A stretch of DNA of 64,000 bases. Source: Acetivibrio saccincola (lineage in GTDB: Bacteria; Bacillota; Clostridia; Acetivibrionales; Acetivibrionaceae). The position numbers and the translations under genes were made by a program. Shown piece by piece: positions 1-8,785 of the stretch. Below the pieces are notes generated by a model, which worked only from the letters and a program-made list of their open reading frames with translations, had not been told where the DNA came from and did no database searches. Each line of letters opens with the position of its first letter. Positions within the stretch are counted from its first letter, which is position 1. The stretch spans positions 3,224,001 through 3,288,000 of the forward strand of contig NZ_CP025197.1 in assembly GCF_002844395.1 (NCBI RefSeq). Reading direction: 5' to 3'.

Positions 1-80
1 AGGTGAACCCGGAACGGAAAAACATTAGCCTTAAGATATTTTTTAAATCTGTTTTTTATTGCTTTAATAAGTGATTTTGA

Positions 81-272
81 TTAACTTTCTCTTTTACTTT
101 GTTTTTCTATATTGTAGCATGCTATTGTAATAATAGTTGAAATCATTGTAATAATACATGCAACTCCAACTGTCGGCAACTTAAAAGCCAAGAAATTAAT
201 TCCGCTCACAACAACACCTATAATAGATATAAAAATCAAATATTCATAAGCTTTTCTTTTTTGTTCTGTCAT
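81..272 (-). CDS. Small two-helix membrane protein, unknown function
   Basis: Encodes 63 residues with a short charged N-terminus (MTEQKRKAYEY), two hydrophobic stretches at about residues 11-31 and 34-53, and a charged C-terminal tail. A good ribosome site (AGGAGAGGG) lies about 7 bases before the ATG. It has the size and two-helix layout of the 60-residue protein at 2659-2841, though the sequences are not clearly alike. It sits just downstream, on the same strand, of a membrane-protein gene hit by the insertion sequence, so before insertion they may have been one transcript. I do not recognise the family. The first 80 bases of the window show no gene. Confidence 0.6.
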   Translation of the reverse strand: MTEQKRKAYEYLIFISIIGVVVSGINFLAFKLPTVGVACIITMISTIITIACYNIEKQSKRES

Positions 273-426
273 ATTATTTTCTCCCTCTCCTTTTATAAAA
301 GCATAAAATCAGAATTGATTATTTTTTGTGTAACTTTCTCTTTGTTTATTAATCAATAAATCAACTTTCGCACATAGTTAATGTGCAGTGAACATTGAAA
401 AATCAATAGTTTTTGGCAATAAAGAA

Positions 427-504
427 GTTCAAGAAACCTCTTATATGTGATATAATAGAAGTGAATAAAACCCATTAAAATCAACACTTTGGAGGTTCTT
501 GAAC
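427..504 (+). promoter_or_regulatory. IS leader with anti-SD sequence blocking read-through translation
   Basis: Bases 427-440 (GTTCAAGAAACCTC) are complementary, with one extra base, to 491-504 (GGAGGTTCTTGAAC), which holds the transposase ribosome site. The likely promoter lies between the arms, so a transcript entering from outside the element can fold and hide the ribosome site, while the element's own transcript lacks the left arm. Several unrelated insertion sequences use this arrangement to stay silent inside active genes. A second overlapping complementarity joins 439-457 to 510-526. The folding is inferred. Confidence 0.6.
448..456 (+). promoter_or_regulatory. Extended -10 promoter of the transposase gene
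   Basis: TG-A-TATAAT at 448-456 is a full extended -10 element. TTCAAG at 428-433 is a weak -35 candidate 17 bases upstream. Transcription would start near 463, downstream of the anti-SD arm at 427-440. Confidence 0.5.
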
Positions 505-1758
505 ATGTCTATTATATCACATAAGATGAAAGCAGAAAATAGGTTTTCTATGACAGTTGATAACTTTTTCAAAAAGTTTTCTGTAGGCTCATTGCTAAAA
601 CAGGCAAATGCATATAAAGAAAAGGGTGTCCCTTGTGTCAAAGTTTTCAAAGTATTATTCAAACTTGTTTTTACAGGTATGAACTTGTTTATGAATTATG
701 AAACCGAAAATTCTGATATACCATTTGCAAAGGATGTAGCTTACAGATTCCTGAATTCTATGCATATCAACTGGCAGAGATTTCTCTTGTTACTTTCTGC
801 TAAGGTTATAAACCATCATATTGCTCCACTAACAACAGATGAACGAGCTGATGCATTTGTGATAGACGATTCCTTCTTTAGCAGGACAAGAAGCAAAGCG
901 GTAGAACTCCTATGCTGGGTCAAAGATCATGCTGATGGTAATAAAAACAAAAAAGGCTTTCGTATGCTTACTCTTGGTTGGACAGACGGCAATTCATTTG
1001 TTCCTGTAGCCTTTAACCTCTTAAGTTCAGCAAATTCAAAGGTTCGTATCAATCCAGCGAGACAATGTATAGATAAAAGAACTGTTGGGTTTAAACGTCG
1101 TCAAAATGCCTTGACTACTTCGCCGGAATCTGCTCTTTCAATGCTGAAACAAGCTATGTCTGTGGGCATTAAGGCAAAATACGTCCTGTTTGACAGTTGG
1201 TTCTCCTTTCCGGCTACTATTATCAAGATTTGCAAAATGAATCTTAATGTAATAGCCATGTTAAAAGACACGCCAAAGATTTACTACACGTTCAATGGTG
1301 AAAAGAAATCATTACGCGAGATATACCGAACTGTCAGGAAACGTAGAGGAAGGGCAAAATACTTGGCGTCTGTCGCGGTAGAACTGCACGACAAAGAAGA
1401 TAACCTTGTTCCAGCAAAAATTGTCTTTGTACGTGACCGAAGAAATAGGAGCAAATGGCTGGCTCTAATTTCAACGGATATGAATCTTCCTGAGTCAGAG
1501 ATAATCAGGATATATGGAAAACGCTGGGACATCGAGGTGTTCTTTAAAATGTGCAAGTCATACTTAAAGCTTGCAAAGGAATTCCAAGGCCGTTCGTACG
1601 ATATGATGGTTGCCCATACTACTATTGTTTTTTCAAGGTACATCATGTTAGCGGTTGAAAACCGCAATAATACTGATTTGCGTACGATTGGTACTTTGTT
1701 CTACTACTGCTGCGATGAACTTGAGGATATCAAATTGTTGAAGCATTGCAGCTCATAA
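505..1758 (+). CDS. IS4-family DDE transposase, C-terminus lost by frameshift
   Basis: Catalyses cut-and-paste movement of the element. DDE residues are visible: the Asp pair in VIDDSFF (about residue 121), the Asp in YVLFDSWFSFP, and a YREK motif in IYGKRWDIEVFFKMCK (Tyr-2-Arg-3-Glu-6-Lys), the mark of the IS4 group. The ATG at 505 is chosen because GGAGG at 491-495 is 9 bases upstream; a TTG at 499 is too close. After the stop at 1756-1758 the frame one base back stays open from about 1732 to a TGA at 1893-1895. It reads as a natural tail (EALQLIIEALK ... DYIKAKLSVV). A one-base loss near the A-run at 1732-1734 would explain this. The intact protein would have about 460 residues. Confidence 0.85.
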   Translation: MSIISHKMKAENRFSMTVDNFFKKFSVGSLLKQANAYKEKGVPCVKVFKVLFKLVFTGMNLFMNYETENSDIPFAKDVAYRFLNSMHINWQRFLLLLSAKVINHHIAPLTTDERADAFVIDDSFFSRTRSKAVELLCWVKDHADGNKNKKGFRMLTLGWTDGNSFVPVAFNLLSSANSKVRINPARQCIDKRTVGFKRRQNALTTSPESALSMLKQAMSVGIKAKYVLFDSWFSFPATIIKICKMNLNVIAMLKDTPKIYYTFNGEKKSLREIYRTVRKRRGRAKYLASVAVELHDKEDNLVPAKIVFVRDRRNRSKWLALISTDMNLPESEIIRIYGKRWDIEVFFKMCKSYLKLAKEFQGRSYDMMVAHTTIVFSRYIMLAVENRNNTDLRTIGTLFYYCCDELEDIKLLKHCSS

Positions 1759-1852
1759 TAGAAGCTTTAAAAGTAACTTTACAGGAAAAACTGTTTTTGT
1801 CAAAGGAGACAATTAACGAACTTTTGGGCTACTTTGTCTCTTCTTTGCCCGA

Positions 1853-2317
1853 TTATATCAAGGCAAAGCTATCAGTTGTTTCCTGCGAAAGTTGATTCAA
1901 TAATTTATAAACCTGTCTATTAATATGTATAGCTCTTATTAAAAGCATGTATATTATTAGAAAGAAAAAAAATTTAATGCAATCTAAAAAATAATTATAT
2001 TTTCCTATAAACACTAAATGTTCTTTAAAAAAATCAATTTCATAACCTGTTCCTAACAAGTAAATTGGAAATGAAATTAAAATGGCTAATAATAATACTT
2101 CCACCAACATATAAACAAAAACTATCACTATTAAAATTTTGCTGATTATTAACAAGTATTTTGGCAATTTTCTTTCTTCAATGTTTCTATAAACATTTTT
2201 ATAAACATCTTTTAATCCTGATTTCTTAGCTAAAAAATCATTCCTTTTCTTTACAAATATGCATATAATAAGCAAAATATATGCTATTACAACCAGTATT
2301 TCCCACACTAAATCCAT
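1853..2317 (-). CDS. Multi-span membrane protein, 3' end rewritten by the IS
   Basis: 154 residues with four hydrophobic stretches (about residues 5-22, 54-88 as one or two helices, and 113-129). The last 14 residues (NQLSQETTDSFALI) are read from the right end of the insertion sequence. Removing the element and one TCAATAA copy restores an ending INKQRESYTKNNQF and a stop at 309-311, also 14 residues. The gene was therefore interrupted but not shortened. Function is unknown. It heads a group of small minus-strand membrane-protein genes. Confidence 0.55.
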   Translation of the reverse strand: MDLVWEILVVIAYILLIICIFVKKRNDFLAKKSGLKDVYKNVYRNIEERKLPKYLLIISKILIVIVFVYMLVEVLLLAILISFPIYLLGTGYEIDFFKEHLVFIGKYNYFLDCIKFFFFLIIYMLLIRAIHINRQVYKLLNQLSQETTDSFALI

Positions 2318-2658
2318 AATTCATACACCCTTTTTTAAAGATAACCGGTGCTTCTCCTTGTTTTTATGCAATTTCCAAAATTAATTTAGTTCTTCGTTTC
2401 TTACATGGTAATATATCTTTCAGTGTTGCACAAGTGCCATTAGTCACTTTTTTAGTCACTTTTTTTCGTGACTAAAGTCACGAAAAGGTCACGTTACCAC
2501 CTAAACTTAATACATCAAAACCTTTGAGACAGTGGCTTTAAAAAATTAAATATAATAAAAAAGGCGAAACAGAGTGTACTTTTCCCTGCATCACCTATAT
2601 ATCTTAATCTTTAAATAATAATCCCATGTAAATGTGCATCCTTTTTAAATAACCATCA
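2318..2658. other. Intergenic stretch with GTCAC repeats, no gene seen
   Basis: AT-rich spacer between two minus-strand membrane-protein genes. Its notable content is the repeat cluster at 2439-2486. I see no open frame with a ribosome site and no convincing promoter. Confidence 0.5.
2439..2486. repeat. GTCAC repeats and 10-bp perfect inverted repeat
   Basis: Two direct copies of TAGTCACTTTTTT (from 2439) run into a perfect inverted repeat, TTTTCGTGAC (2463-2472), TAAA, GTCACGAAAA (2477-2486), followed by another GTCACG. The stem has no T-run on its 3' side on either strand, so it is not a normal intrinsic terminator. It could be a protein-binding site or an RNA hairpin. Confidence 0.6.
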
Positions 2659-2841
2659 TTAATTAAATTTCCCTTTTTTACTTCCTACAATATAGTAAAT
2701 AACTGAAATAACAGACGCAATTACTACTACAAAAAACAATATCTTTTGTATTGGATTTTTAAAAATTGCGTAACTCAAACCTACTAAAATTACACATACA
2801 ATGCTTAATAAAACTGAATTCAAAGCCTTTTCTTTTGACAT
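2659..2841 (-). CDS. Small two-helix membrane protein, unknown function
   Basis: 60 residues: a short N-terminus (MSKEKALN), two hydrophobic segments at about 8-26 and 33-52, and a basic tail (GSKKGKFN). AGGGGGG lies about 6 bases before the ATG. It follows the bL12-like membrane protein gene by 33 bases on the same strand, so the two are probably co-transcribed. No family recognised. Confidence 0.6.
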   Translation of the reverse strand: MSKEKALNSVLLSIVCVILVGLSYAIFKNPIQKILFFVVVIASVISVIYYIVGSKKGKFN

Positions 2842-2874
2842 TGCCGTTCCCCCCTAATTTGTTTTTATATAAAA

Positions 2875-3252
2875 CTATATATTATTTTCCACTGCTTTAA
2901 TATCTTTAGCCTGCATTAATTTTTCTATGTATTCATGTGCTTCCTTTAAACCCCCACCTGCAATTTCTCTATACCTTTTGACGCCCTCTACCTTTTTTCC
3001 TTCTGCTACAAATGTTTTTATTATACTGTCTTCACAAGGCTCGGGAACACCTAGTTTTTTTGCAATTTTATTTAGCAAAATATTTGTCTTCTTAATCTCT
3101 TGAGCTATATTATTCATAATAATAATGACAAAAATCAGTACTATTCCTATTCCTGCATAAATAATTTCTTCAAAGATGATAAATCCCTCCTTGTTCATTA
3201 ATATATTAATCGTACCTAATATTATCATACCTAATATTATATTATAAATCAT
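2875..3252 (-). CDS. Membrane protein with ribosomal protein bL12-like C-terminal domain
   Basis: 125 residues. Two hydrophobic segments (about 2-17 and 27-45) are followed by a helix with coiled-coil character and a soluble tail. The tail pattern GKKVEGVKRYREIAGGGLKEA (about 85-105) matches the core of the bL12 C-terminal domain, where the same Lys-rich, REITGLGLKEAKE-type motif contacts translation factors. Clostridia and bacilli have short proteins with this domain and no role in the ribosome stalk; their function is not settled. The ribosome site is weak (AAGGG about 8 bases before the ATG). The membrane anchor plus bL12-like tail is the notable point. Confidence 0.65.
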   Translation of the reverse strand: MIYNIILGMIILGTINILMNKEGFIIFEEIIYAGIGIVLIFVIIIMNNIAQEIKKTNILLNKIAKKLGVPEPCEDSIIKTFVAEGKKVEGVKRYREIAGGGLKEAHEYIEKLMQAKDIKAVENNI

Positions 3253-3273
3253 CTAAAAAATCCCTTGATTTAT

Positions 3274-3308
3274 CGAAAAAAAGACAAGGGCATAAATTCC
3301 CCTGTCTT
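3274..3308 (-). terminator. Intrinsic terminator of cellobiose phosphorylase gene
   Basis: On the minus strand AAGACAGGGG pairs with CCCTTGTCTT around an 8-base loop, then a run of T follows (A-run on plus at 3275-3282). It lies just after the phosphorylase stop and before the next gene. Confidence 0.8.
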
Positions 3309-3320
3309 ATACTTTTATTT

Positions 3321-5756
3321 TTAACCCATAATTACTTCTACAGTATGCTCCTTGCCGTCATTAAATACAGGAAGTGTATTGCCTTCTATTTCTTTTCCGT
3401 CTACAATTACCTTCTTAACACCTTTTGAAACATGGTCAGGGTTTTTCACTGTAATTACATAAGTTGATCCCCTGTACCATCTTGTCACTTTATATTCATC
3501 CCAATCCTTTGGAATACATGGATCAATTACAAGCCCGTCGAATCCCGGTTTTATTCCAAGTATCCACTGGGATATTGCTACAAAGTTCCATGCCGCCGTT
3601 CCTGTAAGCCATGAGTTCTTTGCTTCTCCATGGCGCTTGGAATCTTTACCTGCTATCATCTGTGCATATACATATGGCTCAAGCCTGTGTATTTCACTGA
3701 ATTCTTCAGTGTATGCAGGAGCAATCTTTGAATAATATTCAAATGCTCTGTCCCCTCTGCCTACAACAGTTTCTGCACAAATAATCCATGCATTGTTGTG
3801 ACAGAAAATTCCTGCATTTTCTTTATATCCAGGTGGATACGTAGATATTTCACCATACTCCAAATAGTATTTTGTATATGCCGGATTTTGAAGAACCAAG
3901 CCATAAGGCGTATCTAAGTATTTTTTAACTGAATCCAATGCCTTTATTGCTTTTCCGTCTTCAAGTCCAAGTCCTGCCATTACGCAGAAACCTTGAGATT
4001 CAATAAAAATCTTACCTTCTTCGTTTTCCTTGCTTCCCACTTTTCTTCCAAAGTCGTCATATGCCCTTAAGAACCATTCTCCATCATATCCATGTTCCAT
4101 TATAGCCTTCTTCATGTTTTCAATATGGCCTCTTGCTGCTTCAGCTTCATCTTCAAGACCTTTGTGTTTACATAATCTGATGAAGTCGTCCCCAACGAAC
4201 ACAAACATACCTGCAATCATAACAGACTCTGCAACCTTACCATCTTTGCTTGTGGTAGTCTGGAAAGACTCATCTGGCTCAGTTGAGAAGCAGTTTAAGT
4301 TCAGGCAGTCGTTCCAGTCTGCCCTTCCTATGAGAGGAAGTCCGTGAGGTCCTAAGTTGTTTACAACGTGATAGAACGCCCTCTTCAGGTGTTCAAACAT
4401 TGTATCTGCTTTGCTTTCATCGTTGTCAAATGGAACCATTTCATCTAATATTGAATAATCCCCGGTTTCCTTAATGTATGCAGCAACTGCCATAATCAGC
4501 CATAGCGGGTCATCATTGAAGTTTCCGCCAATTTCATTATTACCTTTCTTGGTAAGAGGCTGGTACTGATGGTATGCACCACCATCTTCAAGCTGTGTAG
4601 CTGCAAGGTCTAAAAGTCTTTCCCTTGCTCTTTCAGGTATCTGATGAACAAAGCCTAAAAGGTCCTGGTTTGAGTCTCTAAAGCCCATTCCTCTTCCTAT
4701 ACCTGACTCAAAATATGATGCACTTCTTGACATGTTAAAAGTAACCATGCACTGGTACTGATTCCATATATTAACCATACGGTTTAGTTTTTCATCATGG
4801 CTTTCAAGTCTGTATTTTGAAAGAAGGTCGTCCCAATATTTATTCAATTCTTCTAAAGACTTGTCCACATCCTCTGATGTCTTAAACTTATCTGTCATTT
4901 CAATAGCTTTCTTTTTGTTTATTACGCCTTTTGACTCCCACTTCTCGTCCTGTTCATTTTCAACATAGCCCAGTATAAATACAAGGTCTTTTTGTTCACC
5001 TGGCTTTAACTCAATGTCAATGCTGTGGGATGCTATAGGTGACCATCCGTCAGCAACGGAATTTTTAGATTTTCCGTTTACTACTGCGTCAGGTGCATCA
5101 AAACCGTTATAAAGACCTATAAAGCTTTCCCTGTCACTGTCAAACCCGGTTATCTTTTCATTTACAGAGTAGAATGCATAGTGGTTTCTACGCTCCCTGT
5201 ACTCAGTCTTGTGGTATATAACAGAGTCTTTAACTTCCACCTCACCAGTACTTAAGTTTCTCTGGAAGTTGGTCATATCATCTAATGCATTCCACAAGCA
5301 AAACTCAATAAATGAAAACAGTGTTATCTTTTTGTTTTCTGAAGACTCATTTTTTAACACTACTTTTTGTACTTCTCCATTGTAATTCAAAGGAACAAAG
5401 AATGTAACTTCTGCACTTATCCCATTTCTCTTTCCTTTAATTTTTGTGTAGCCTAGCCCGTGCCTGCATTCATAGCTTTCAAGTTCTTTCTTAACAGGTG
5501 ACCATCCAGGAGACCAGAAATCGCCGTCATCATATATGTAAAAATAACGTCCTCCCATGTCTAATGGCACATTGTTATACCTGTACCTTGTGATACGTCT
5601 TAGCCTTGCATCCCTGTAGAATGAATATCCGCCGGCGGTATTTGAAATCAGTGAAAAGAAGTTTTCTGTTCCTAAATAGTTAATCCACGGGTATGGCGTG
5701 TCAGGCTGAGTAATCACATACTCTTTGTTCACATCGTCAAAATAACCAAATTTCAT
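3321..5756 (-). CDS. cbp: Cellobiose phosphorylase, GH94
   Basis: Splits cellobiose with phosphate to glucose 1-phosphate and glucose in the cytoplasm, saving ATP when cellulose sugars are used. 811 residues, the length I recall for the C. thermocellum enzyme, and it looks very similar along its length (for example [42 protein letters not shown]). Asp-483 in [10 protein letters not shown] matches the catalytic acid of the family. The N-terminal beta-sandwich is followed by a helical linker, an (alpha/alpha)6 barrel and a C-terminal beta domain. AGGAGG precedes the ATG by about 7 bases. It has its own promoter (5865-5893) and terminator, so it is a single-gene unit. A chain-length preference for longer cellodextrins cannot be excluded by eye. 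Confidence 0.96.
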   Translation of the reverse strand: MKFGYFDDVNKEYVITQPDTPYPWINYLGTENFFSLISNTAGGYSFYRDARLRRITRYRYNNVPLDMGGRYFYIYDDGDFWSPGWSPVKKELESYECRHGLGYTKIKGKRNGISAEVTFFVPLNYNGEVQKVVLKNESSENKKITLFSFIEFCLWNALDDMTNFQRNLSTGEVEVKDSVIYHKTEYRERRNHYAFYSVNEKITGFDSDRESFIGLYNGFDAPDAVVNGKSKNSVADGWSPIASHSIDIELKPGEQKDLVFILGYVENEQDEKWESKGVINKKKAIEMTDKFKTSEDVDKSLEELNKYWDDLLSKYRLESHDEKLNRMVNIWNQYQCMVTFNMSRSASYFESGIGRGMGFRDSNQDLLGFVHQIPERARERLLDLAATQLEDGGAYHQYQPLTKKGNNEIGGNFNDDPLWLIMAVAAYIKETGDYSILDEMVPFDNDESKADTMFEHLKRAFYHVVNNLGPHGLPLIGRADWNDCLNLNCFSTEPDESFQTTTSKDGKVAESVMIAGMFVFVGDDFIRLCKHKGLEDEAEAARGHIENMKKAIMEHGYDGEWFLRAYDDFGRKVGSKENEEGKIFIESQGFCVMAGLGLEDGKAIKALDSVKKYLDTPYGLVLQNPAYTKYYLEYGEISTYPPGYKENAGIFCHNNAWIICAETVVGRGDRAFEYYSKIAPAYTEEFSEIHRLEPYVYAQMIAGKDSKRHGEAKNSWLTGTAAWNFVAISQWILGIKPGFDGLVIDPCIPKDWDEYKVTRWYRGSTYVITVKNPDHVSKGVKKVIVDGKEIEGNTLPVFNDGKEHTVEVIMG

Positions 5757-5864
5757 ATCAAATCCTCCTGTTTATTTTATAAAATAAATTGTGTTCAACC
5801 ATTTAAAATCTTACAAGAACAGTATTGTACATTTTTTTACAAAACATTCCCTTGCGCTTCTTAA

Positions 5865-5893
5865 ATTATATAGGTGTTTTGCCAATAATTCAA
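5865..5893 (-). promoter_or_regulatory. Sigma-A promoter of cbp
   Basis: On the minus strand TTGAAT (5893-5888), a 17-base spacer and TATAAT (5870-5865). Transcription would start near 5858, leaving a leader of about 100 bases before the ATG at 5756. Confidence 0.65.
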
Positions 5894-5976
5894 GACTGTA
5901 TTCGCTAAATTTTAATATTCCCTTATTTAATAAAGATAATTCCTTTTAAAACGTTTATATGAAATGGAATCCCACC

Positions 5977-7698
5977 TTAAACTTGCATACCCGTTTTCTT
6001 TATTTTTGTAATTATCACAATTGCAAAAATAATTAATACCAGGGGTAATACTACAAGAAGGACAGATGCTTTTCTCATTTTTATTTTTCTTTCCACTCTC
6101 ATTTTATGTTCTTCTACCAAATCAGTCATCTTATTATATAAATCCAATTCAATTGCCTTGTCAAAAGCAACAAGAGCTTCTTCTAATTCTCCTGATTTTT
6201 CCAGCACCAATCCTTTACCGTTGTAAGCCAAAAAACTATCCGGCTTTATTTCTATAGCTTTTAAAATAGTTTCCATAGCCTCTTCCTTTTTACCGGCCTC
6301 CAGCAAAGCCTCAGCTTTTACAACATATGGCTTATCATCCTTCCCATTTAATTCAATTGCAATATCTGCAAATCTTATTGCTTCATCAAAATTATTCTTT
6401 TCTAAAAAAGCTTTGCCCATATTTGAATTTATTTCACTTAGCAATCTGTCATTCACATTGTATTCAGCGGCTTTTTGATACATTTCTATTGCCTTGTCAT
6501 ATTGATGTTTTCCTACATAGGCATTTCCGATACTTATATATCCTTTAGAAATAATGTCTTCATCATTTTCATTCTTTGCCAATTGAATTGCTGTTTCTCC
6601 ATCCTCAATTGCTTTTTCATAGTCTTCCGTATTAAAAAAAGCAATTGATCTGTTTAAATATGCCAATGACTTATCAGGATCTAACTCTATAGCAATATTT
6701 CCTGCTTCCACCGCCTCTTTATACTTCCCCATTCCTAATAATGCAAAGCATCTGTTTACATATGCTTCATAGTTGGTTTCATCCATACCGATTATTTTGT
6801 CTGTCACTTCAAAAGACTCTTCAAACTTTTCCAGTTCAGCTAAAATTAATGATTTATTTATTAAAATATTAAGAGTAGTCTCCGTATTAACGTAATTATC
6901 AATTTCCTCTGCTTTTTTTATCGCTTCTAAAGCCTCTTCGTTTCTTCCTAATTTATTTAACAAAAAAGCTTTATTACCATAGTAAACAGCATTTGCAGAG
7001 TCCAACTCAGTTGCCTTATGGGACTGTTCAAGAGCTTCTTCAATTTTTCCCATATTTGCCAAAGCTAAACTTTTGACTGTGTAGGCCTTTGAGAGCTGCG
7101 GATTTATTTCAATAGCTTTATCACAATAATCAATAGCCTCTTCCCATTTGCCTATATCAGCTAAAATACTTGCTTTATCTGCATAAACATAGCTTAAATA
7201 CTCATTCCCCGGATTCATATTAATAACAATGTCATAATACTCTATTCCTTCATCATATCTCTCGTTTATAGTTAGTGCCAATGCCATTAAATAATTAGCT
7301 GTAGTATTTTGTGAATTTAGTTCTATTAATTTTTTTGCTGATTCTAAAGCCTCTTCTTTTCTTAGCATTTCACACAAAATAGCCGTTTTGTTTATATGTG
7401 CATCTAAAAAATTAGGATTGTACACTATTGCTTTTTCATATTGTTCCAATGCTTCATCGAATTTGTAAAGATTTTGCAGAGCATATGCTTTATTGTAATA
7501 GCTTTCAGACATGGTTGGGTTTTGTTCTATAGCCCTTTCAAAATATTTTATTGCTTCTTCAAAATTCCCCTGCTCCAGTAGCTTAGTTCCCTCATTAAAA
7601 TTTTCAATTGCTGAAAAGGCAAATAAAACATCAGAAAAATACACTGAAATTAAAAACATTACCACTGTTAAAATTAATATTTTTCTTAAACTCTTCAT
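5977..7698 (-). CDS. Membrane-anchored tetratricopeptide repeat protein
   Basis: 573 residues from the ATG at 7698, chosen because GAGGGAG stands 6 bases upstream; a GTG 36 bases earlier has a poorer site. The N-terminus is a signal or anchor (MKSLRKILILTVVMFLISVYF). About fifteen 34-residue TPR units follow (pattern A-x-x-x-Y-x-x-A-I-E-x-N-P), then a C-terminal membrane helix (SVLLVVLPLVLIIFAIVIIT) and a short basic tail. The TPR array should lie outside the membrane as a protein-binding scaffold. It stands between cbp and the transketolase genes but need not share their job. No partner can be named. Confidence 0.8.
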   Translation of the reverse strand: MKSLRKILILTVVMFLISVYFSDVLFAFSAIENFNEGTKLLEQGNFEEAIKYFERAIEQNPTMSESYYNKAYALQNLYKFDEALEQYEKAIVYNPNFLDAHINKTAILCEMLRKEEALESAKKLIELNSQNTTANYLMALALTINERYDEGIEYYDIVINMNPGNEYLSYVYADKASILADIGKWEEAIDYCDKAIEINPQLSKAYTVKSLALANMGKIEEALEQSHKATELDSANAVYYGNKAFLLNKLGRNEEALEAIKKAEEIDNYVNTETTLNILINKSLILAELEKFEESFEVTDKIIGMDETNYEAYVNRCFALLGMGKYKEAVEAGNIAIELDPDKSLAYLNRSIAFFNTEDYEKAIEDGETAIQLAKNENDEDIISKGYISIGNAYVGKHQYDKAIEMYQKAAEYNVNDRLLSEINSNMGKAFLEKNNFDEAIRFADIAIELNGKDDKPYVVKAEALLEAGKKEEAMETILKAIEIKPDSFLAYNGKGLVLEKSGELEEALVAFDKAIELDLYNKMTDLVEEHKMRVERKIKMRKASVLLVVLPLVLIIFAIVIITKIKKTGMQV

Positions 7699-7770
7699 TT
7701 TATACTCCCTCTCTTCCAAACTATAAAATTTCACCGTCTCCGTTACTTCTTATTTACCTCTATATAGTAA

Positions 7771-7807
7771 AATGAACTCACTTAAAATATATTCAAGTAA
7801 GTTCATT
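7771..7807 (-). terminator. Probable terminator after the transketolase pair
   Basis: AATGAACTCACTT (7771-7783) is complementary, with one G-T pair, to 7795-7807. On the minus strand four T follow the stem. It lies between the transketolase stop and the TPR gene. Confidence 0.55.
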
Positions 7808-7848
7808 TCTTCAAAGTTTTACTTATATTAAACTTTGGCTTTGCTTTT

Positions 7849-8784
7849 TTACTTTTTTATTCTTAAAACATCCTTAACATTTGCCACAATATTTTCGGCA
7901 GTAAGTCCAAACATTTTCATAAGGTCCGCCGGTTTCCCTGATTTACCGAACTTGTCCTGAACCCCGACCATTCTTAAAGGAACCGGACAATTTTGAACCA
8001 GCACTTCAGCCACTGCACTGCCAAACCCGCCCATTATATTATGCTCCTCGCATGTTACAATGGCTCCGGTTTCCCTTGCTGCCTTTATTATAATATCTTT
8101 ATCTATAGGCTTTATTGTGTGAATGTTAACAAGCCTTGCACTTATACCTTCTTCTTTTAAGATATCCACAGCCTTTAGGGCCTCTGAAACCATTACACCT
8201 GTTGCCATTATTGTGACATCAGAACCTTCTCTTACAGTAACACCTTTACCCAGCTCAAATTTGTAGGTACTTTCATCAAATATAACCGGGGTTGCAAGCC
8301 TTGCCAGCCTTATGTAAAAAGGTCCTTCCGTCTTATATGCTGCAATAACTGCATGTCTTGTCTCAACTGCATCTGCAGGAGAGAGCACAGTCATATTAGG
8401 TATAGCCCTCATAACAGCAATGTCCTCTATACACTGGTGAGAAGCCCCGTCTTCTCCGACAGTAATTCCTGCATGAGTTGCCCCTATTTTAACATTTAAA
8501 CTCGGGTACGCTATTGAGTTTCTTACCTGCTCAAAAGCCCTGCCTGAAGCAAACATTGCAAAAGTACTTGCAAATACTGTCTTACCACATGTTGCAATAC
8601 CGGCAGCAGTAGCCATCATATTTCCTTCTGCAATTCCCATATTAAAAAACCTTTCAGGGTATTTATTCTTAAACAAATCAGTTTTTGTGGATTTAGAAAG
8701 ATCCGCATCCAAAACCACTATCTTTTCATCTGCACCTATTTCTGCTAAAGCTTTACCGTAAGCCTCCCTTGTTGCTACCTGCAT
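7849..8784 (-). CDS. Transketolase, C-terminal subunit
   Basis: The second half of a split transketolase, which moves two-carbon units between sugar phosphates in the pentose phosphate pathway. 311 residues carry the pyrimidine-binding domain (MGIAEGNMMATAAG with the Glu that activates thiamine diphosphate, then GEDGASHQ) and the C-terminal transketolase domain. The start is one base after the stop of the N-terminal subunit, so the two are translationally linked. GGAGGTGGAG precedes the ATG. Two-gene transketolases are common in clostridia. The 1-deoxyxylulose synthase family is a relative, but the split organisation favours transketolase. Confidence 0.93.
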   Translation of the reverse strand: MQVATREAYGKALAEIGADEKIVVLDADLSKSTKTDLFKNKYPERFFNMGIAEGNMMATAAGIATCGKTVFASTFAMFASGRAFEQVRNSIAYPSLNVKIGATHAGITVGEDGASHQCIEDIAVMRAIPNMTVLSPADAVETRHAVIAAYKTEGPFYIRLARLATPVIFDESTYKFELGKGVTVREGSDVTIMATGVMVSEALKAVDILKEEGISARLVNIHTIKPIDKDIIIKAARETGAIVTCEEHNIMGGFGSAVAEVLVQNCPVPLRMVGVQDKFGKSGKPADLMKMFGLTAENIVANVKDVLRIKK

Positions 8785-8785
8785 A

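Larger units (their letters stand above)
360..1896 (+). mobile_element. IS4-type insertion sequence, 1537 bp, with 7-bp target duplication
   Basis: The ends are inverted repeats: ATCAACTTTCGCA at 360-372 and its complement at 1884-1896 (13 of 13 match). The element is bracketed by the direct repeat TCAATAA at 353-359 and 1897-1903, the target-site duplication. One DDE transposase gene fills the interior. The exact duplication suggests a fairly recent insertion. It landed in the last codons of the minus-strand membrane-protein gene now read at 1853-2317. The transposase carries a frameshift near its end, so this copy may be unable to move on its own. Confidence 0.93.

Noticed and set aside
2463-2486. 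Terminator
   Set aside because: The stem has A or T tracts within the arms but no T-run on the 3' side of either strand.
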